The notes: a model not told the origin generated them from the sequence alone. Shown: positions 25,656-34,677, numbered from the stretch's first letter. The stretch is DNA of 64,000 bases from Amphritea sp. (GCF_016744155.1 NZ_JADGEW010000002.1:62001-126000), one strand, 5' to 3'. Program-made: numbers and translations.

Positions 25656-26285
25656 ATGAAAGAGAAACTGCTGCCGCCGACGAAAGATCAGATAGCGCTG
25701 TTTACTCCTTTTAGCGGTATGACGCTGGAACATATACAACAACCAGCTGGAGCTGATGATCTGTCATCAGCGTTGCAGGATCTGCTGAGTTGCCCGTTTG
25801 TTGGATTCGATACTGAATCAAAGCCGGTGTTCCGTAAAGAACAGAAATCTGATGGGCCTCACGTAGTGCAGTTATGCACCGCCGATACCGCCTATATTTT
25901 TCAGCTGCATGACAAAGAGTCGTATCCGATTATCAGTCAGGTGCTGGAAGCGGAGCAGGTAGTGAAAGTAGGCTTTGGACTCCAATCGGATCGTAGTCAG
26001 ATCCGGCGTAAATTTGGTGTTGAGATCAAGGGAATCCTTGATCTGGATACCGTCTATCGTAAGTTGGGATATCGTCGCCAATTAGGCGTCAAAGCCGCTA
26101 TTGCTGTTCAGTTTGGTCAGAAGTTTAATAAATCAAAACGCGTATCGACATCAAATTGGTCGTTGCTAAAACTGAGTGATGCTCAGTTACTTTATGCTGC
26201 GAATGATGCTTATGCCGCGCTACGAATTTTTCAGGGTTTACAGGATAACGGCCATGAACAGACAGTACGCGAGCTGGTTCGTTAA
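25656..26285 (+). CDS. DEDDy-type 3'-5' exonuclease domain protein
   Basis: A 209-residue protein made of one RNase D/DnaQ-type exonuclease domain. All catalytic positions are seen: Asp52 and Glu54 in VGFDTES, the second-motif Asp in VGFGLQSDRSQI, and Tyr and Asp of the last motif in YAANDAYAALRIF (Tyr-x3-Asp, the DEDDy class). There is no HRDC or other extra domain, so it is shorter than RNase D. Five bases after the DUF1456 gene and 39 before the next unknown gene, forming a likely three-gene operon. Substrate (DNA or RNA) unknown. Confidence 0.88.
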   Translation: MKEKLLPPTKDQIALFTPFSGMTLEHIQQPAGADDLSSALQDLLSCPFVGFDTESKPVFRKEQKSDGPHVVQLCTADTAYIFQLHDKESYPIISQVLEAEQVVKVGFGLQSDRSQIRRKFGVEIKGILDLDTVYRKLGYRRQLGVKAAIAVQFGQKFNKSKRVSTSNWSLLKLSDAQLLYAANDAYAALRIFQGLQDNGHEQTVRELVR

Positions 26286-26324
26286 GGTTGCTAAGTTGAA
26301 TTTATTTTATAGGATATTTATAGC

Positions 26325-26741
26325 ATGTTGTTAAAGACCTTTTCTGAACTGCCGGCAATGGAAATTGAGCCAGGTACGGATTCCTCCTTTCTCAGTCACA
26401 GCCCGAAAGGCGAGCCTGTTCTGACGGTTGCGTATGCGACTAAGCGCGATTTTCTTTCAGTGCCTAAAACCTTTGCTGCTATTCGGTTTAAAGGCAGCGA
26501 GCAGGTGCCTCTGGAGTTTCATGCGGTATCCCGTCAGGATTATCTGGAGCAGATGGAAGTCGCAGACAGCTGGTTTAAGTCAGGCCTTTATGAATTAGAA
26601 GTGACCAAGGATTACACCATCCTGCTACTGCTGACCAATGACCGTGCGCTAGAGATTATTCATGGCAGCTATGACGTGTTAGAAGACAGTTATCACTGCG
26701 CAGATTCACAAGCAGCGTTGATAAAGCATATTAGTAGCTAG
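26325..26741 (+). CDS. Conserved-looking protein of unknown function (138 aa)
   Basis: I do not recognise a family. The 138-residue product is soluble, mildly acidic, with mixed alpha/beta character and no signal or membrane segment; its end reads RALEIIHGSYDVLEDSYHCADSQAALIKHISS. Codon use is like its neighbours. It lies 39 bases after the exonuclease gene on the same strand and 21 before the PhzF gene, so an operon of four genes is possible. The ATG lies in a context with AGGATATTTATAGC upstream, a plausible ribosome site. Confidence 0.7.
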   Translation: MLLKTFSELPAMEIEPGTDSSFLSHSPKGEPVLTVAYATKRDFLSVPKTFAAIRFKGSEQVPLEFHAVSRQDYLEQMEVADSWFKSGLYELEVTKDYTILLLLTNDRALEIIHGSYDVLEDSYHCADSQAALIKHISS

Positions 26742-26762
26742 ATAAAAGCAGAGGTTCATTTA

Positions 26763-27554
26763 ATGGAACTTGATATTTTTATCGTTGATGCTTTTACACA
26801 AGATCAGTTTAAAGGCAACTCCGCTGCGGTTGTCCCATTGGAGGAGTGGATTGAACCTGTATTGATGCAGAAGATTGCAACAGAGAATAATTTGTCTGAA
26901 ACCGCTTTTATCAAGGTTCTGTCTTCAAATAAATATGAGATTCGCTGGTTTTCTCCCCTTACTGAAATCGACTTTTGTGGGCATGCAACCCTGGCTTCAT
27001 CCTATGTGATATTGAACCATTTAGGTTGTCATGGCGAGATTGAGTTTTTGACTCTGAAGGTGGGTTCATTAAGTGTTAATCAGTTAAATGATGGCCGGAT
27101 AGAGATGAGCTTTCCGAATCAATGTCCTGAGCCCCTTAGCGATATACCTCAAGCGCTGTTAAGTGGTTTGTCTTTAAAGCCTGCTCAAGTATTAAAAAAT
27201 CGACAGGCGTACTTCGCAGTGATGTCTACTGAAGACGAAGTTAGAGCGATCAGATACCGATCTGAACAGCTTAAGCAGTTGGCACCATTAGATGTTGTAG
27301 TAACCGCTAGGTCCAATGAGTACGATTTCATCTCGCGTTACTTTTGGCCTGCAAACGGTGGTGATGAAGACCCGGTGACCGGTTCTATCCATTCAGGCTT
27401 GGCACCATATTGGGCAGAACAGCTATCCAAGTCTGATTTAGTTGCATACCAAGCCTCACAGCGCGGCGGTGTCCTGTTTTGTCGTGTAGTGAAAGATCGA
27501 GTATTAGTGTCGGGCTTTGGTGTTCTATACCTGCAGGGTAAAGTTTACGTATAG
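26763..27554 (+). CDS. PhzF-family isomerase/epimerase-like protein
   Basis: A 263-residue cytoplasmic protein of the PhzF/diaminopimelate-epimerase-fold family. Conserved elements: DIFIVDAFTQDQFKGNSAAVVPL, catalytic-loop NNLSETAFIK, IRWFSPLTEIDFCGHATLASSYVI and, near the C-terminus, GDEDPVTGSIHSGLAPYW with SQRGGVLFCRV. Most members outside phenazine clusters have no known substrate; no phenazine genes are nearby. GAGG precedes the ATG by nine bases. Followed by a repeat-rich intergenic region. Confidence 0.9.
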   Translation: MELDIFIVDAFTQDQFKGNSAAVVPLEEWIEPVLMQKIATENNLSETAFIKVLSSNKYEIRWFSPLTEIDFCGHATLASSYVILNHLGCHGEIEFLTLKVGSLSVNQLNDGRIEMSFPNQCPEPLSDIPQALLSGLSLKPAQVLKNRQAYFAVMSTEDEVRAIRYRSEQLKQLAPLDVVVTARSNEYDFISRYFWPANGGDEDPVTGSIHSGLAPYWAEQLSKSDLVAYQASQRGGVLFCRVVKDRVLVSGFGVLYLQGKVYV

Positions 27555-27580
27555 CTGGTCGTTGATGTAAGAAAGGTATA

Positions 27581-27603
27581 AAGGGTCAGATTCTTTTTAG
27601 GGG
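27581..27603. repeat. GGGTCAGATTCTTTTTAG motif, possible relic of a dispersed element
   Basis: AAGGGTCAGATTCTTTTTAG resembles the GGGTCAGA-type termini that border REP-associated or small transposable elements in marine gammaproteobacteria. No transposase is near. Assignment is from memory of such elements, not from a search. Confidence 0.35.
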
Positions 27604-27671
27604 GATTACTATACCCTCTTACAAAGCACTAAACTCAAATTAACCCATCCCAGTTAATCAAGAAGGCTCTC

Positions 27672-27757
27672 CTAGCCACGAGCAAGCGGCGAAGCCGCGT
27701 CTAGCAAGTCGCGAAGCGACGTTCTAGCCACTGTTTTGAGCGCTTCACAGCTCAAAA
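27672..27757. repeat. Tandem REP-like hairpins between convergent genes, running into the AraC stop
   Basis: Two hairpins with GAA loops: GCGGC-GAA-GCCGC (27686-27698) and GTCGC-GAA-GCGAC (27708-27720), each embedded in repeats that begin CTAGC (27672, 27701, 27724). Immediately after, TTTTGAGC (27734-27741) pairs with GCTCAAAA (27750-27757), a third stem whose loop contains the stop codon of the minus-strand AraC gene. Probably a REP/BIME-like element that also ends transcription from both sides. Confidence 0.7.
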
Positions 27758-28575
27758 TACCTCCCCGGTGTTTTGCCTAAGGCTTTTCTAAACATAGTGA
27801 TAAAAGCGCTTTGACTGTTGTAGCCCAGGTCCTGAGCAATGTTGGCAACAGAATCTCCCTCGGCAATACGCGTTAATGCTGCGAGTAAACGAGCTTGTTG
27901 TCGCCATTGTCCGAAGGTCATACCGGTTTCCTGTCGGAAGTGGCGCGCCAGTGAACGGGCGCTGGTACCAAATTGTTTGCCCCAATCTTCCATTGAGCGT
28001 TGATCAGCTGGATTTTCCCTTAACTGTGTCGCGATCTCTTGCAGTAGTTTGCTTGTGGGGTGGGGCAGGTGGAGTGGAACTTCTGGTGTCAATTTTAACT
28101 GATCAAGAAATACATCTACTACTCGTCCTTCAACGCCAGTGTCGTCATATAGTGTTTCAAAGTTAGTCATCTCCAGAATCAGCTCTCGTAGCAGCGGCGT
28201 GACATGCATAACCTGGCATTGAGAAGGTAAATGTTTTGCTGCGTCTGGAGATATGTATACATTGCCCATCCGTACCGAGTGAATGGTGCGGGCATCATGT
28301 TCAATAAAGGCTGGAATCCAGACCGCTCGATGCGGCGGTACAACCCAATAGCCTACATTCTTAGCCGATACCTGAATTAAGCCATCGGAGATAAACAGCA
28401 GCTGCCCCCAGCCGTGGCTGTGGAAGGGTGAGTAGAAGCCCGCTGCATGATCCAGATTACGTACAACTACTTTGCGAGGTACATGCTCGAGCCGATTAAC
28501 CGGTTTCCCATTTACTGTGAGCCAGTGTTTAGGGATTTCCGGTAGTTCTGTCTGTTTCTCGATATAAGTTGTCAT
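27745..28575 (-). CDS. AraC-family transcriptional regulator with cupin sensor
   Basis: A 276-residue regulator. The N-terminal half is an AraC_binding cupin (FHSHGWGQLLFISDGLIQV, VVPPHRAVWIPAFIEHDA); the C-terminal part has two helix-turn-helix units, MEDWGKQFGTSARSLARHFRQETG and VANIAQDLGYNSQSAFITMFRKALGKTP. It is divergent from an MFS transporter gene (117-base spacing), the classic layout of an AraC regulator controlling an adjacent efflux pump. The stop codon lies in a hairpin loop, so the last few codons have been shaped by a repeat element. Ligand unknown. Confidence 0.9.
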   Translation of the reverse strand: MTTYIEKQTELPEIPKHWLTVNGKPVNRLEHVPRKVVVRNLDHAAGFYSPFHSHGWGQLLFISDGLIQVSAKNVGYWVVPPHRAVWIPAFIEHDARTIHSVRMGNVYISPDAAKHLPSQCQVMHVTPLLRELILEMTNFETLYDDTGVEGRVVDVFLDQLKLTPEVPLHLPHPTSKLLQEIATQLRENPADQRSMEDWGKQFGTSARSLARHFRQETGMTFGQWRQQARLLAALTRIAEGDSVANIAQDLGYNSQSAFITMFRKALGKTPGRYFEL

Positions 28576-28692
28576 GCTTTATTGTATACGCCATATGCTT
28601 TGTTTTTTAAAGTAGCTTAACTTATTAATTGAGTAAACCTGTCAGGTATTGCTCGTGTAGACAGCTCTTGTTCTCATTTTGGAGAAACTGCA

Positions 28693-29877
28693 GTGAATTT
28701 TATCCGTCGTCCCGAGATGTTTCTTTTTTTGATGGCCGCCGCGATGCCATTGTCTATGGGGGTCTGGATGGCATTGTTGAATAATTTTGCCATTGAACAG
28801 GCCGCTTTTACCGGCGTTGAGATAGGTATCTTGCAATCCTTGCGGGAGATTCCTGGCTTTCTATCATTCGGCGCGGTGCTGTTGTTAGTCGTATTGCGTG
28901 AACAAACACTGGCATTGGTATCGATGTTACTGCTGGGCCTTGGCACAGCGATGACCGGTTTTTTCCCCACCGAGATCGGCTTGTACTGTACAACGGTGTT
29001 AATGTCGCTTGGTTTTCACTACTACGAGACCATGAATCAATCTCTGTCTCTGCAGTTATTCAGTAAGGAGGAGGCGCCACATAGGTTAGGCCAGATGGTG
29101 GCAATAGGCTCATTCGCCAGCTTGATGGCTTTTGGGCTAGTGTGGTTGGCACTGGATATTTATGGACTATCGATGCAAACCGTTTATCTTTTGGGTGGCG
29201 GTACGACGGTTGGAATTGCCCTGTTCTGCTGGTTGGCGTTTCCGCGTATGGTCGGAAAGGTTGAACAACACAAAAAACTGATTATCCGCAAGCGCTATTG
29301 GCTCTATTATGCACTGGTGTTTATGGGTGGTGCTCGCCGGCAGATCTTCATGGTATTTGCCAGCTTTCTGATGGTTGAAAAGTTCGGTTTTTCCGCTGGT
29401 GAGATCTCGATTATGTTCCTGGTGAATGGTGCGTTGAATATGTTTTTTGCACCTAAAATTGGCAAGCTGATCGGCCATTGGGGTGAACGTAAGACTCTGA
29501 CAGCGGAGTATATCGGGCTGATTGTAGTGTTCACTGCCTATGCGGTTGTTTCAGACCCCTGGATAGCAGTAGGACTGTATATTGCAGACCATTTGTTATT
29601 CTCAATGGCGATAGCTCAAAAAACTTACTTACAGAAAATTGCCGATCCTAAAGACCTGGCGTCCACAGCCGGAGTATCCTTCACTATCAATCATATTGCA
29701 GCAGTGGTGTTGCCTGCGGCCTATGGCTTGCTCTGGATCATCTCGCCAGCGGCGGTATTTCTTACCGGTGCCGCGATGGGAGGAGTGTCGCTAGTACTCG
29801 CACGGATGGTACCTGAAAACCCCGAACCAGGGATCGAGGTTGTTAGGTTTAAACGCAAGGCTGTAGAAGCGCAATAA
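28693..29877 (+). CDS. MFS transporter
   Basis: Inner-membrane major-facilitator transporter of 394 residues with about 12 membrane segments. It begins at GTG 28693 behind GGAGA at a workable spacing. Characteristic stretches: VGIEIGILQSLREIPGF-type loop in the first half (FTGVEIGILQSLREIPGF), MVEKFGFSAGEISIMFLVNGALNMFFAPKIGKLIGHWGERK with the domain-linking motif, and SFTINHIAAVVLPAAYG. Transcribed divergently from the AraC regulator, which is its probable controller. Substrate unknown. Confidence 0.88.
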   Translation: MNFIRRPEMFLFLMAAAMPLSMGVWMALLNNFAIEQAAFTGVEIGILQSLREIPGFLSFGAVLLLVVLREQTLALVSMLLLGLGTAMTGFFPTEIGLYCTTVLMSLGFHYYETMNQSLSLQLFSKEEAPHRLGQMVAIGSFASLMAFGLVWLALDIYGLSMQTVYLLGGGTTVGIALFCWLAFPRMVGKVEQHKKLIIRKRYWLYYALVFMGGARRQIFMVFASFLMVEKFGFSAGEISIMFLVNGALNMFFAPKIGKLIGHWGERKTLTAEYIGLIVVFTAYAVVSDPWIAVGLYIADHLLFSMAIAQKTYLQKIADPKDLASTAGVSFTINHIAAVVLPAAYGLLWIISPAAVFLTGAAMGGVSLVLARMVPENPEPGIEVVRFKRKAVEAQ

Positions 29878-29936
29878 CCAGGTTGTCATTGTATGACATT
29901 ATAGAATGTGATCAGCGGGGAAGGGTAGGGAAAAGA

Positions 29937-30395
29937 CTATCTGGTTATTTCTTGCCAAGCTTTGTCAGCTTGTTGCTTATAAGTTTCCCAGTTACCGTTG
30001 AGCCAGCGTTGGCGACCATGTTCAGCATAGAACAGATGTAGTTTGTCACCGAAAAACTCCCAGACAGTACCATCCGTGCGAACAAGACCTTCACCGAGGC
30101 TAAGTGCGTTGGAACAATGGCCGTTATACTCCGGTTTATATTGGCTGGGGTCCGCCGCAAATTTTTCTGCTGAAGCCTGACTGGAAAAACGCCATTCAGC
30201 GCCACCCCATTCAACGGTGAAAGCTTTCTTACCTACTAATTCGTTGTGGCTGCTGCGTACTTCAGCAGAGTGATATGCCACCGTATCATGGCCCTCAATT
30301 GCGAGACCGCCGAAATAGCTTTTACTGACAGGTTCAGAGGCAAAGCAAATATTGCTGATAATCAAGATCAGTAGTAATAAGGGAGTGTTTTTCAT
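29937..30395 (-). CDS. Exported YHS-domain protein
   Basis: A 152-residue protein with a signal peptide (MKNTPLLLLILIISNICFAS) followed by a YHS-type domain: GLAIEGHDTVAYHSA, a beta stretch EWRFSSQASAEKFAADPSQYKPEYNGHCSNA, and ending WLNGNWETYKQQADKAW. YHS domains bind or sense metals such as copper or iron; secreted single-domain versions are common in marine bacteria, with no settled function. The cysteine-containing YNGHCSNAL is kept. A Fur-like palindrome lies 44 bases upstream of the start, suggesting iron control. Confidence 0.87.
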   Translation of the reverse strand: MKNTPLLLLILIISNICFASEPVSKSYFGGLAIEGHDTVAYHSAEVRSSHNELVGKKAFTVEWGGAEWRFSSQASAEKFAADPSQYKPEYNGHCSNALSLGEGLVRTDGTVWEFFGDKLHLFYAEHGRQRWLNGNWETYKQQADKAWQEITR

Positions 30396-30438
30396 AAGGC
30401 TTCAGGCTTGTTGGTATCTGTCCCAGTATAGGTAATAA

Positions 30439-30455
30439 CTGAGAATAATTCTCAG
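30439..30455. promoter_or_regulatory. Fur-box-like 7-1-7 palindrome upstream of the YHS gene
   Basis: CTGAGAAT-A-ATTCTCAG is a perfect 17-bp dyad whose core TGAGAAT-A-ATTCTCA fits the Fur 7-1-7 layout (TGATAAT-N-ATTATCA) with one symmetric change. It lies between the YHS gene and the diguanylate cyclase gene, which are both on the minus strand: downstream of the YHS start in neither, and upstream of the YHS gene. Confidence 0.6.
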
Positions 30456-30489
30456 AAGAAGTGGTGACTTGAAATGGTTATCTCAATCC

Positions 30490-32526
30490 TCAATATTCTT
30501 CAGTAGATATCTCTGCAAAACAGTAACTGTTACCACCATCAGATTTAGCTTTATACATCGCTTGATCGGCTTCATGTAGTAATGACTCTAATGGTTGTCC
30601 TTTAAAATGGATGGCTATGCCGATGCTTATTCCAACGTTAAGGGGTACTCCATTGTAAATAATGGGCTGTTGTATGGCTTCAATGATACGTACGGCTATG
30701 ACTTTCAGATGTGACCTTTTACCGGGGGCGGGAAGTATCGCAGCGAATTCGTCACCGCCCAGGCGGGCCAAAGTATCGCTCTCACGCAAAATCAGTTTTA
30801 ACCGTTCACTGAACTGTTGTAATACATAATCCCCTGCACCATGGCCGTGATCGTCGTTTATAGATTTGAAACTATCCAGGTCCAGATACATTAGGGCGAG
30901 AGAGCCTTTATTACGTTTAACGCGAGCCCGTTCAAGTTCCAATACTTGGGTGAATAACCTGCGGTTACAGAGCCCGGTGAGGGGGTCATGGTGGGCAAGG
31001 TGATGAATTTTTTGCTGGGCTTTAATGTTCTTATACTGCACCCGGTAATACATCAGAGTGCCGATGCCGGTAATCAGGGTGACGATTAAAAAAAACAGAG
31101 TCAGCGGGGGTGATGCATCACTGAGGTCCATTTCAATAATTTCAGGTCTTACCAGAGTGACTAGCTTCCATACAGGCCACTGTTGCTTTGATGCTAAGCT
31201 GTTAAGGGCTTCGATGGGTTGACTGGTTTCTACCGTCTCAAAAATAAAGTAACCGTAGGGCGACTCTACAAACCCTTTTTCATTTGAACTGATCGTTTCC
31301 CATACACCAGGATAGAACTTATCCATGGTGCGGTCTTTGTATTGGGGATACATAAAGGCCCAGGCTGCATCTTTCTCTCGACCTGAAATCCAGTAACCAT
31401 CGTCATTGAGCAACATCATTTCGCCGATTGAAGTGGTAGCTGACAGTTTCAGCTGCTTTATCAGTTCTGAAGCATTGAGGTTGATAATTACGATACCCTG
31501 CTTAATCCCCTGAGGGTCAGTGACGGGTGCAGCGGTTCGAACAATTGGCTTAAAAGGTAGCTCTATACGTCCTCTCTCAATATTCAAATCCATGGGTGAG
31601 ATATAGATTTCGTCAGGGTTTAATTTAAACGAGTCAGTGAAGTAATAACGATCGGATTTATCCTGAAGTTTGGCGTCACTGACAACTAGCTGACCCTGGT
31701 AGTCCTGGTTGATCCTGAGCTTTTCTATCCCTTGACTATCGATAAAACGGATCTGTTCATAGGATGGTTTTATTTTTGATAGATTTAGATAATCAGCAGT
31801 AAGCTCAGATAAAGCACCTGGCTCATTGATTAGTAGGTTTTGCAGGTTAACCTGGCGGGCGAGCATTAACGTATCCAGAACCGTGTTATACACCTTATGC
31901 GTTAAATTTTCTCTGATTAGATATAGCTGTTGTTGCTCCTGATCTATCAGTTGAGAGGTGTGGGTGTGTTTTTGTTGATGAGTAATGTTGACCAGAAATA
32001 ACAGAAACAAACTCAGGCAGAAAAGATAAGAAGCAAGCAGAAAACCTCTTAAGGCAAATTTTTGTGCTTTAGGTGAGGGGGCATGAGAAGTGGCCGTACT
32101 ATCTGCGGCCAGATAGTAGTGAATAATCAGTACCGTCATGGTGGCGAACAGAACACCATCTAAGATCAGGATTAGGAGGTCGCTGGTCGAAACTATTATC
32201 AAAGGGAAGATCAACATTAATAACGTTTCGGCACCAAACGCAAACACCCCCGTTTGCAGCAGCATGGACTCTGGCCGTAGATGCGCTCGGGGTCTTAGTT
32301 TTCCTTTGCGTAACAGATAGCGAGTGACTAAGACTGCGACAGTGGCAACACTACCGGCGTCAATAAAGATTTCAAGCCAGAAATAGCTTTTGCTGATATG
32401 TAGGGATTGTACAAAGCTCATCGCCAGAACTTCGGCTGCCACCAGGACAGCAAAAAGGAACACGCGGGCTAACATAGTAATTTTGTTCCGAGCCGCTTTA
32501 TAAACTGAGTGCTGAGCACTCTGCAT
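30490..32526 (-). CDS. Membrane diguanylate cyclase with extracytoplasmic sensor (GGDEF)
   Basis: Predicted to make cyclic di-GMP from GTP. The 678-residue protein has several N-terminal hydrophobic segments (about residues 15-150), a further one near 165-185, a large periplasmic Cache-like sensor (LIDQEQQQLYLIRENL .. RTAAPVTDPQGIKQGIVIINLNASELI), another membrane helix near 480-500 and a C-terminal GGDEF domain. The active-site loop is intact (ARLGGDEFAAILP) and the product-inhibition I-site RESD sits five residues before GGDEF. Start at 32526 has no strong ribosome site. The N-terminal multi-helix block is unusual and resembles a MASE-type membrane sensor ahead of the Cache domain. Confidence 0.88.
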   Translation of the reverse strand: MQSAQHSVYKAARNKITMLARVFLFAVLVAAEVLAMSFVQSLHISKSYFWLEIFIDAGSVATVAVLVTRYLLRKGKLRPRAHLRPESMLLQTGVFAFGAETLLMLIFPLIIVSTSDLLILILDGVLFATMTVLIIHYYLAADSTATSHAPSPKAQKFALRGFLLASYLFCLSLFLLFLVNITHQQKHTHTSQLIDQEQQQLYLIRENLTHKVYNTVLDTLMLARQVNLQNLLINEPGALSELTADYLNLSKIKPSYEQIRFIDSQGIEKLRINQDYQGQLVVSDAKLQDKSDRYYFTDSFKLNPDEIYISPMDLNIERGRIELPFKPIVRTAAPVTDPQGIKQGIVIINLNASELIKQLKLSATTSIGEMMLLNDDGYWISGREKDAAWAFMYPQYKDRTMDKFYPGVWETISSNEKGFVESPYGYFIFETVETSQPIEALNSLASKQQWPVWKLVTLVRPEIIEMDLSDASPPLTLFFLIVTLITGIGTLMYYRVQYKNIKAQQKIHHLAHHDPLTGLCNRRLFTQVLELERARVKRNKGSLALMYLDLDSFKSINDDHGHGAGDYVLQQFSERLKLILRESDTLARLGGDEFAAILPAPGKRSHLKVIAVRIIEAIQQPIIYNGVPLNVGISIGIAIHFKGQPLESLLHEADQAMYKAKSDGGNSYCFAEISTEEY

Positions 32527-32664
32527 GGCGGGGGAGACGCATCTGCAAAATCAAAAATCTGTTTCACGTTAGGGACTTAGCTCTGTGTTTTAGCTAGTAG
32601 TGATTCCCATACTAACAGAGCAGTGTAGATGAAAATACTTGCAAAGATGGCAAATTGGGGACAC

Positions 32665-32689
32665 AAAAAAGCCCCCAAAAGGGGCTTTT
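32665..32689 (-). terminator. Rho-independent terminator of phoX
   Basis: Read on the minus strand: AAAAGCCCC-TTTTG-GGGGC followed by six T; it begins 15 bases after the phoX stop. Confidence 0.93.
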
Positions 32690-32703
32690 CTTCTATTACC
32701 TAT

Positions 32704-34602
32704 TTAGGCACCAACGATACCACCATCAACACGCTGTACCGCCATGATAGTCGAGCGAGGTTTACTGGCTCCGCCAGCAGGGAAGTGAGATGGTTTATCC
32801 TTCTCACCTGGGTGCTGCACGCCCACAAACAGAGTACGCTGATCCGGAGAGAAGGTGAGGCCTGTGATTTCACAAGCAACCGGGCCAGTCGCAAAACGAC
32901 GGACTTCTCCGGTTTCAGGGTCGGCAACCAGCATCTGGTTGTTACCCATGCCCGCGAAATCACCTTCGTTAGAGTATGAGCCGTCAGTCAGAATCCAGAG
33001 ACGGCCATCATTATCAAAACCAAGTCCATCGGGGCTGTTAAACATGTTTTCGTCATCGATATTAGCAGAACCGGCATAAAAGTCTTTGTGTATGGTCGGG
33101 TTACCGGCAACCAGGAATAGATCCCATTTGAAGGTAGTTGCCGTGTTATCGCCGTTGGTTTCAGTCCAGCGAACGATCTGACCATACTTATTGCTTGCAC
33201 GTGGGTTAGGGCCGCCAACCGGCTGATTGTCTTTCTTACCGCGGTTCTTGTTGTTGGTCAGGGTGCAGCAAACAGTTTTGGTTTTAGGATGAACCGCAAC
33301 CCACTCCGGACGATCCATGGTCGTTGCGCCAACGACAGTGGCTGCTTCACGGGCATAGATGACGACTTCTGCCTGGCTGTTGAAACCGTTCTCTTTAGTC
33401 AGTCCGTTCTTACCGTAAGTCAGTTCTAGCCATTCACCTTTGCCTTTTACTTCACCTGTTTCAGCACTGAAACGGGAAACATACAGAGTACCTTCATCCA
33501 GCAGGCTGCGATTAGCCGCTTTGTCTTCAGGGTTGAATTTGTTCTTGGTGACAAACTTATACAGATGCTCGCCACGCTCGTCATCACCCAGGTACACAAC
33601 GACGTGCCCATTGTCGGCGATAGTGACTGCTGCGTTTTCATGCTTGAAACGGCCCAGTGCGGTCCGCTTCATCGGAGTAGAACTGGGATCCATCGGATCG
33701 ATTTCTACAACCCAGCCGTGGCGATTAGGTTCATTTGGTTCTTTGGTGATATCGAAGCGGTCATCGAATTTGAACCACTTATATTTGCTGTTATCTTTCA
33801 GACCGTAGCGTTTCTCATGATCATTCAGTGCAACACCAGGCTTAGCAAAGTAGCCGTTGAAGTTCTCTTCACAAGTCAGATATGTGCCCCAGGGTGTTTC
33901 CCCATTGGCGCAGTTATTGAATGTGCCTAACACCTTGGTGCCTGTATTGTCAGCGCTGGTTTTTAGTAAGTCGTGTCCAGCGGCAGGTCCAGCAAGCATC
34001 ATTGCGGTGTTGGCAGTGATACGGCGGTTATATTCAGACTCTTTACGGTATTCCCATCCATCTGCAGTGCGCTTGATTTCAAAGATTGAAACCCCGTGTG
34101 CGGCTTGCGCTTTTTTCACATCATCGGCGGTCATTGTGTCGCCTTTGTGATCAAACAGCAGTTTATAGTTAGTGTATTCGTTGTTAACAGCCAGCAGCGC
34201 TCTGTCTTCAGATAAGGGAAAGAAGGTCATGCCATCGGTGTTGTCACCGAATTGACCCGCTTGAGCGCTGGCCGGTTGTCTGCCACTCTCATCAAACATC
34301 GGTGCGCCTTTCAGGATAGGGTCACCCCAGGAAATCAGCGGTTTTGCAATATAACCTTCTGGAACAACAAAGGTATCTGCCGTGCTGGTAGGGATTTTAC
34401 TGAAACCCAGTAACTTACTTTTTGGATTGGTTGTAGCAGCAATGGCCGCAGTCAAAGGGTTTGCAGCCAGGAAAAGACCCATGGCGGTCGCGCCACCTTG
34501 CATAAAGCGGCGACGGCTCAAACCGGCATCGATAATTTTGCTGAAATCAGAGTCTTTTTCGGCGAGCATCGCAGAGTCGGCTTGCAGTTGATCTTTGTTC
34601 AT
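32704..34602 (-). CDS. phoX: PhoX-family alkaline phosphatase, Tat-exported
   Basis: Phosphomonoesterase releasing phosphate from organic esters in the periplasm or outside; PhoX enzymes use Ca2+ and Fe3+. The 632-residue protein starts with a twin-arginine signal (SRRRFMQGG, Arg30-Arg32, then a hydrophobic stretch ending ANPLTAAIAA), as expected for PhoX, which is folded with its metals before export. Family hallmarks: FGDNTDGMTFFPL, NNEYTNY, FNNCANGETPWGTYLTCEENF with the metal-linked Cys, GWVVEIDPMDP, ENAAVTIADNGHVVVYLGDDERGEHLYKFV and RPEWVAVHPKT. A three-repeat Pho box lies upstream, so phosphate starvation control by PhoB is likely. Confidence 0.95.
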   Translation of the reverse strand: MNKDQLQADSAMLAEKDSDFSKIIDAGLSRRRFMQGGATAMGLFLAANPLTAAIAATTNPKSKLLGFSKIPTSTADTFVVPEGYIAKPLISWGDPILKGAPMFDESGRQPASAQAGQFGDNTDGMTFFPLSEDRALLAVNNEYTNYKLLFDHKGDTMTADDVKKAQAAHGVSIFEIKRTADGWEYRKESEYNRRITANTAMMLAGPAAGHDLLKTSADNTGTKVLGTFNNCANGETPWGTYLTCEENFNGYFAKPGVALNDHEKRYGLKDNSKYKWFKFDDRFDITKEPNEPNRHGWVVEIDPMDPSSTPMKRTALGRFKHENAAVTIADNGHVVVYLGDDERGEHLYKFVTKNKFNPEDKAANRSLLDEGTLYVSRFSAETGEVKGKGEWLELTYGKNGLTKENGFNSQAEVVIYAREAATVVGATTMDRPEWVAVHPKTKTVCCTLTNNKNRGKKDNQPVGGPNPRASNKYGQIVRWTETNGDNTATTFKWDLFLVAGNPTIHKDFYAGSANIDDENMFNSPDGLGFDNDGRLWILTDGSYSNEGDFAGMGNNQMLVADPETGEVRRFATGPVACEITGLTFSPDQRTLFVGVQHPGEKDKPSHFPAGGASKPRSTIMAVQRVDGGIVGA

Positions 34603-34677
34603 TCTTAAACCCTTAGAAAAAAATGTGAGTGGAATAGATTTATAGAAAGCAGACTAGACTCTATGTATGTATCTTAG

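Noticed and set aside
32629-32979. 116-residue plus-strand frame over the end of phoX
   Set aside because: It runs through the phoX terminator and is antisense to conserved phoX sequence.
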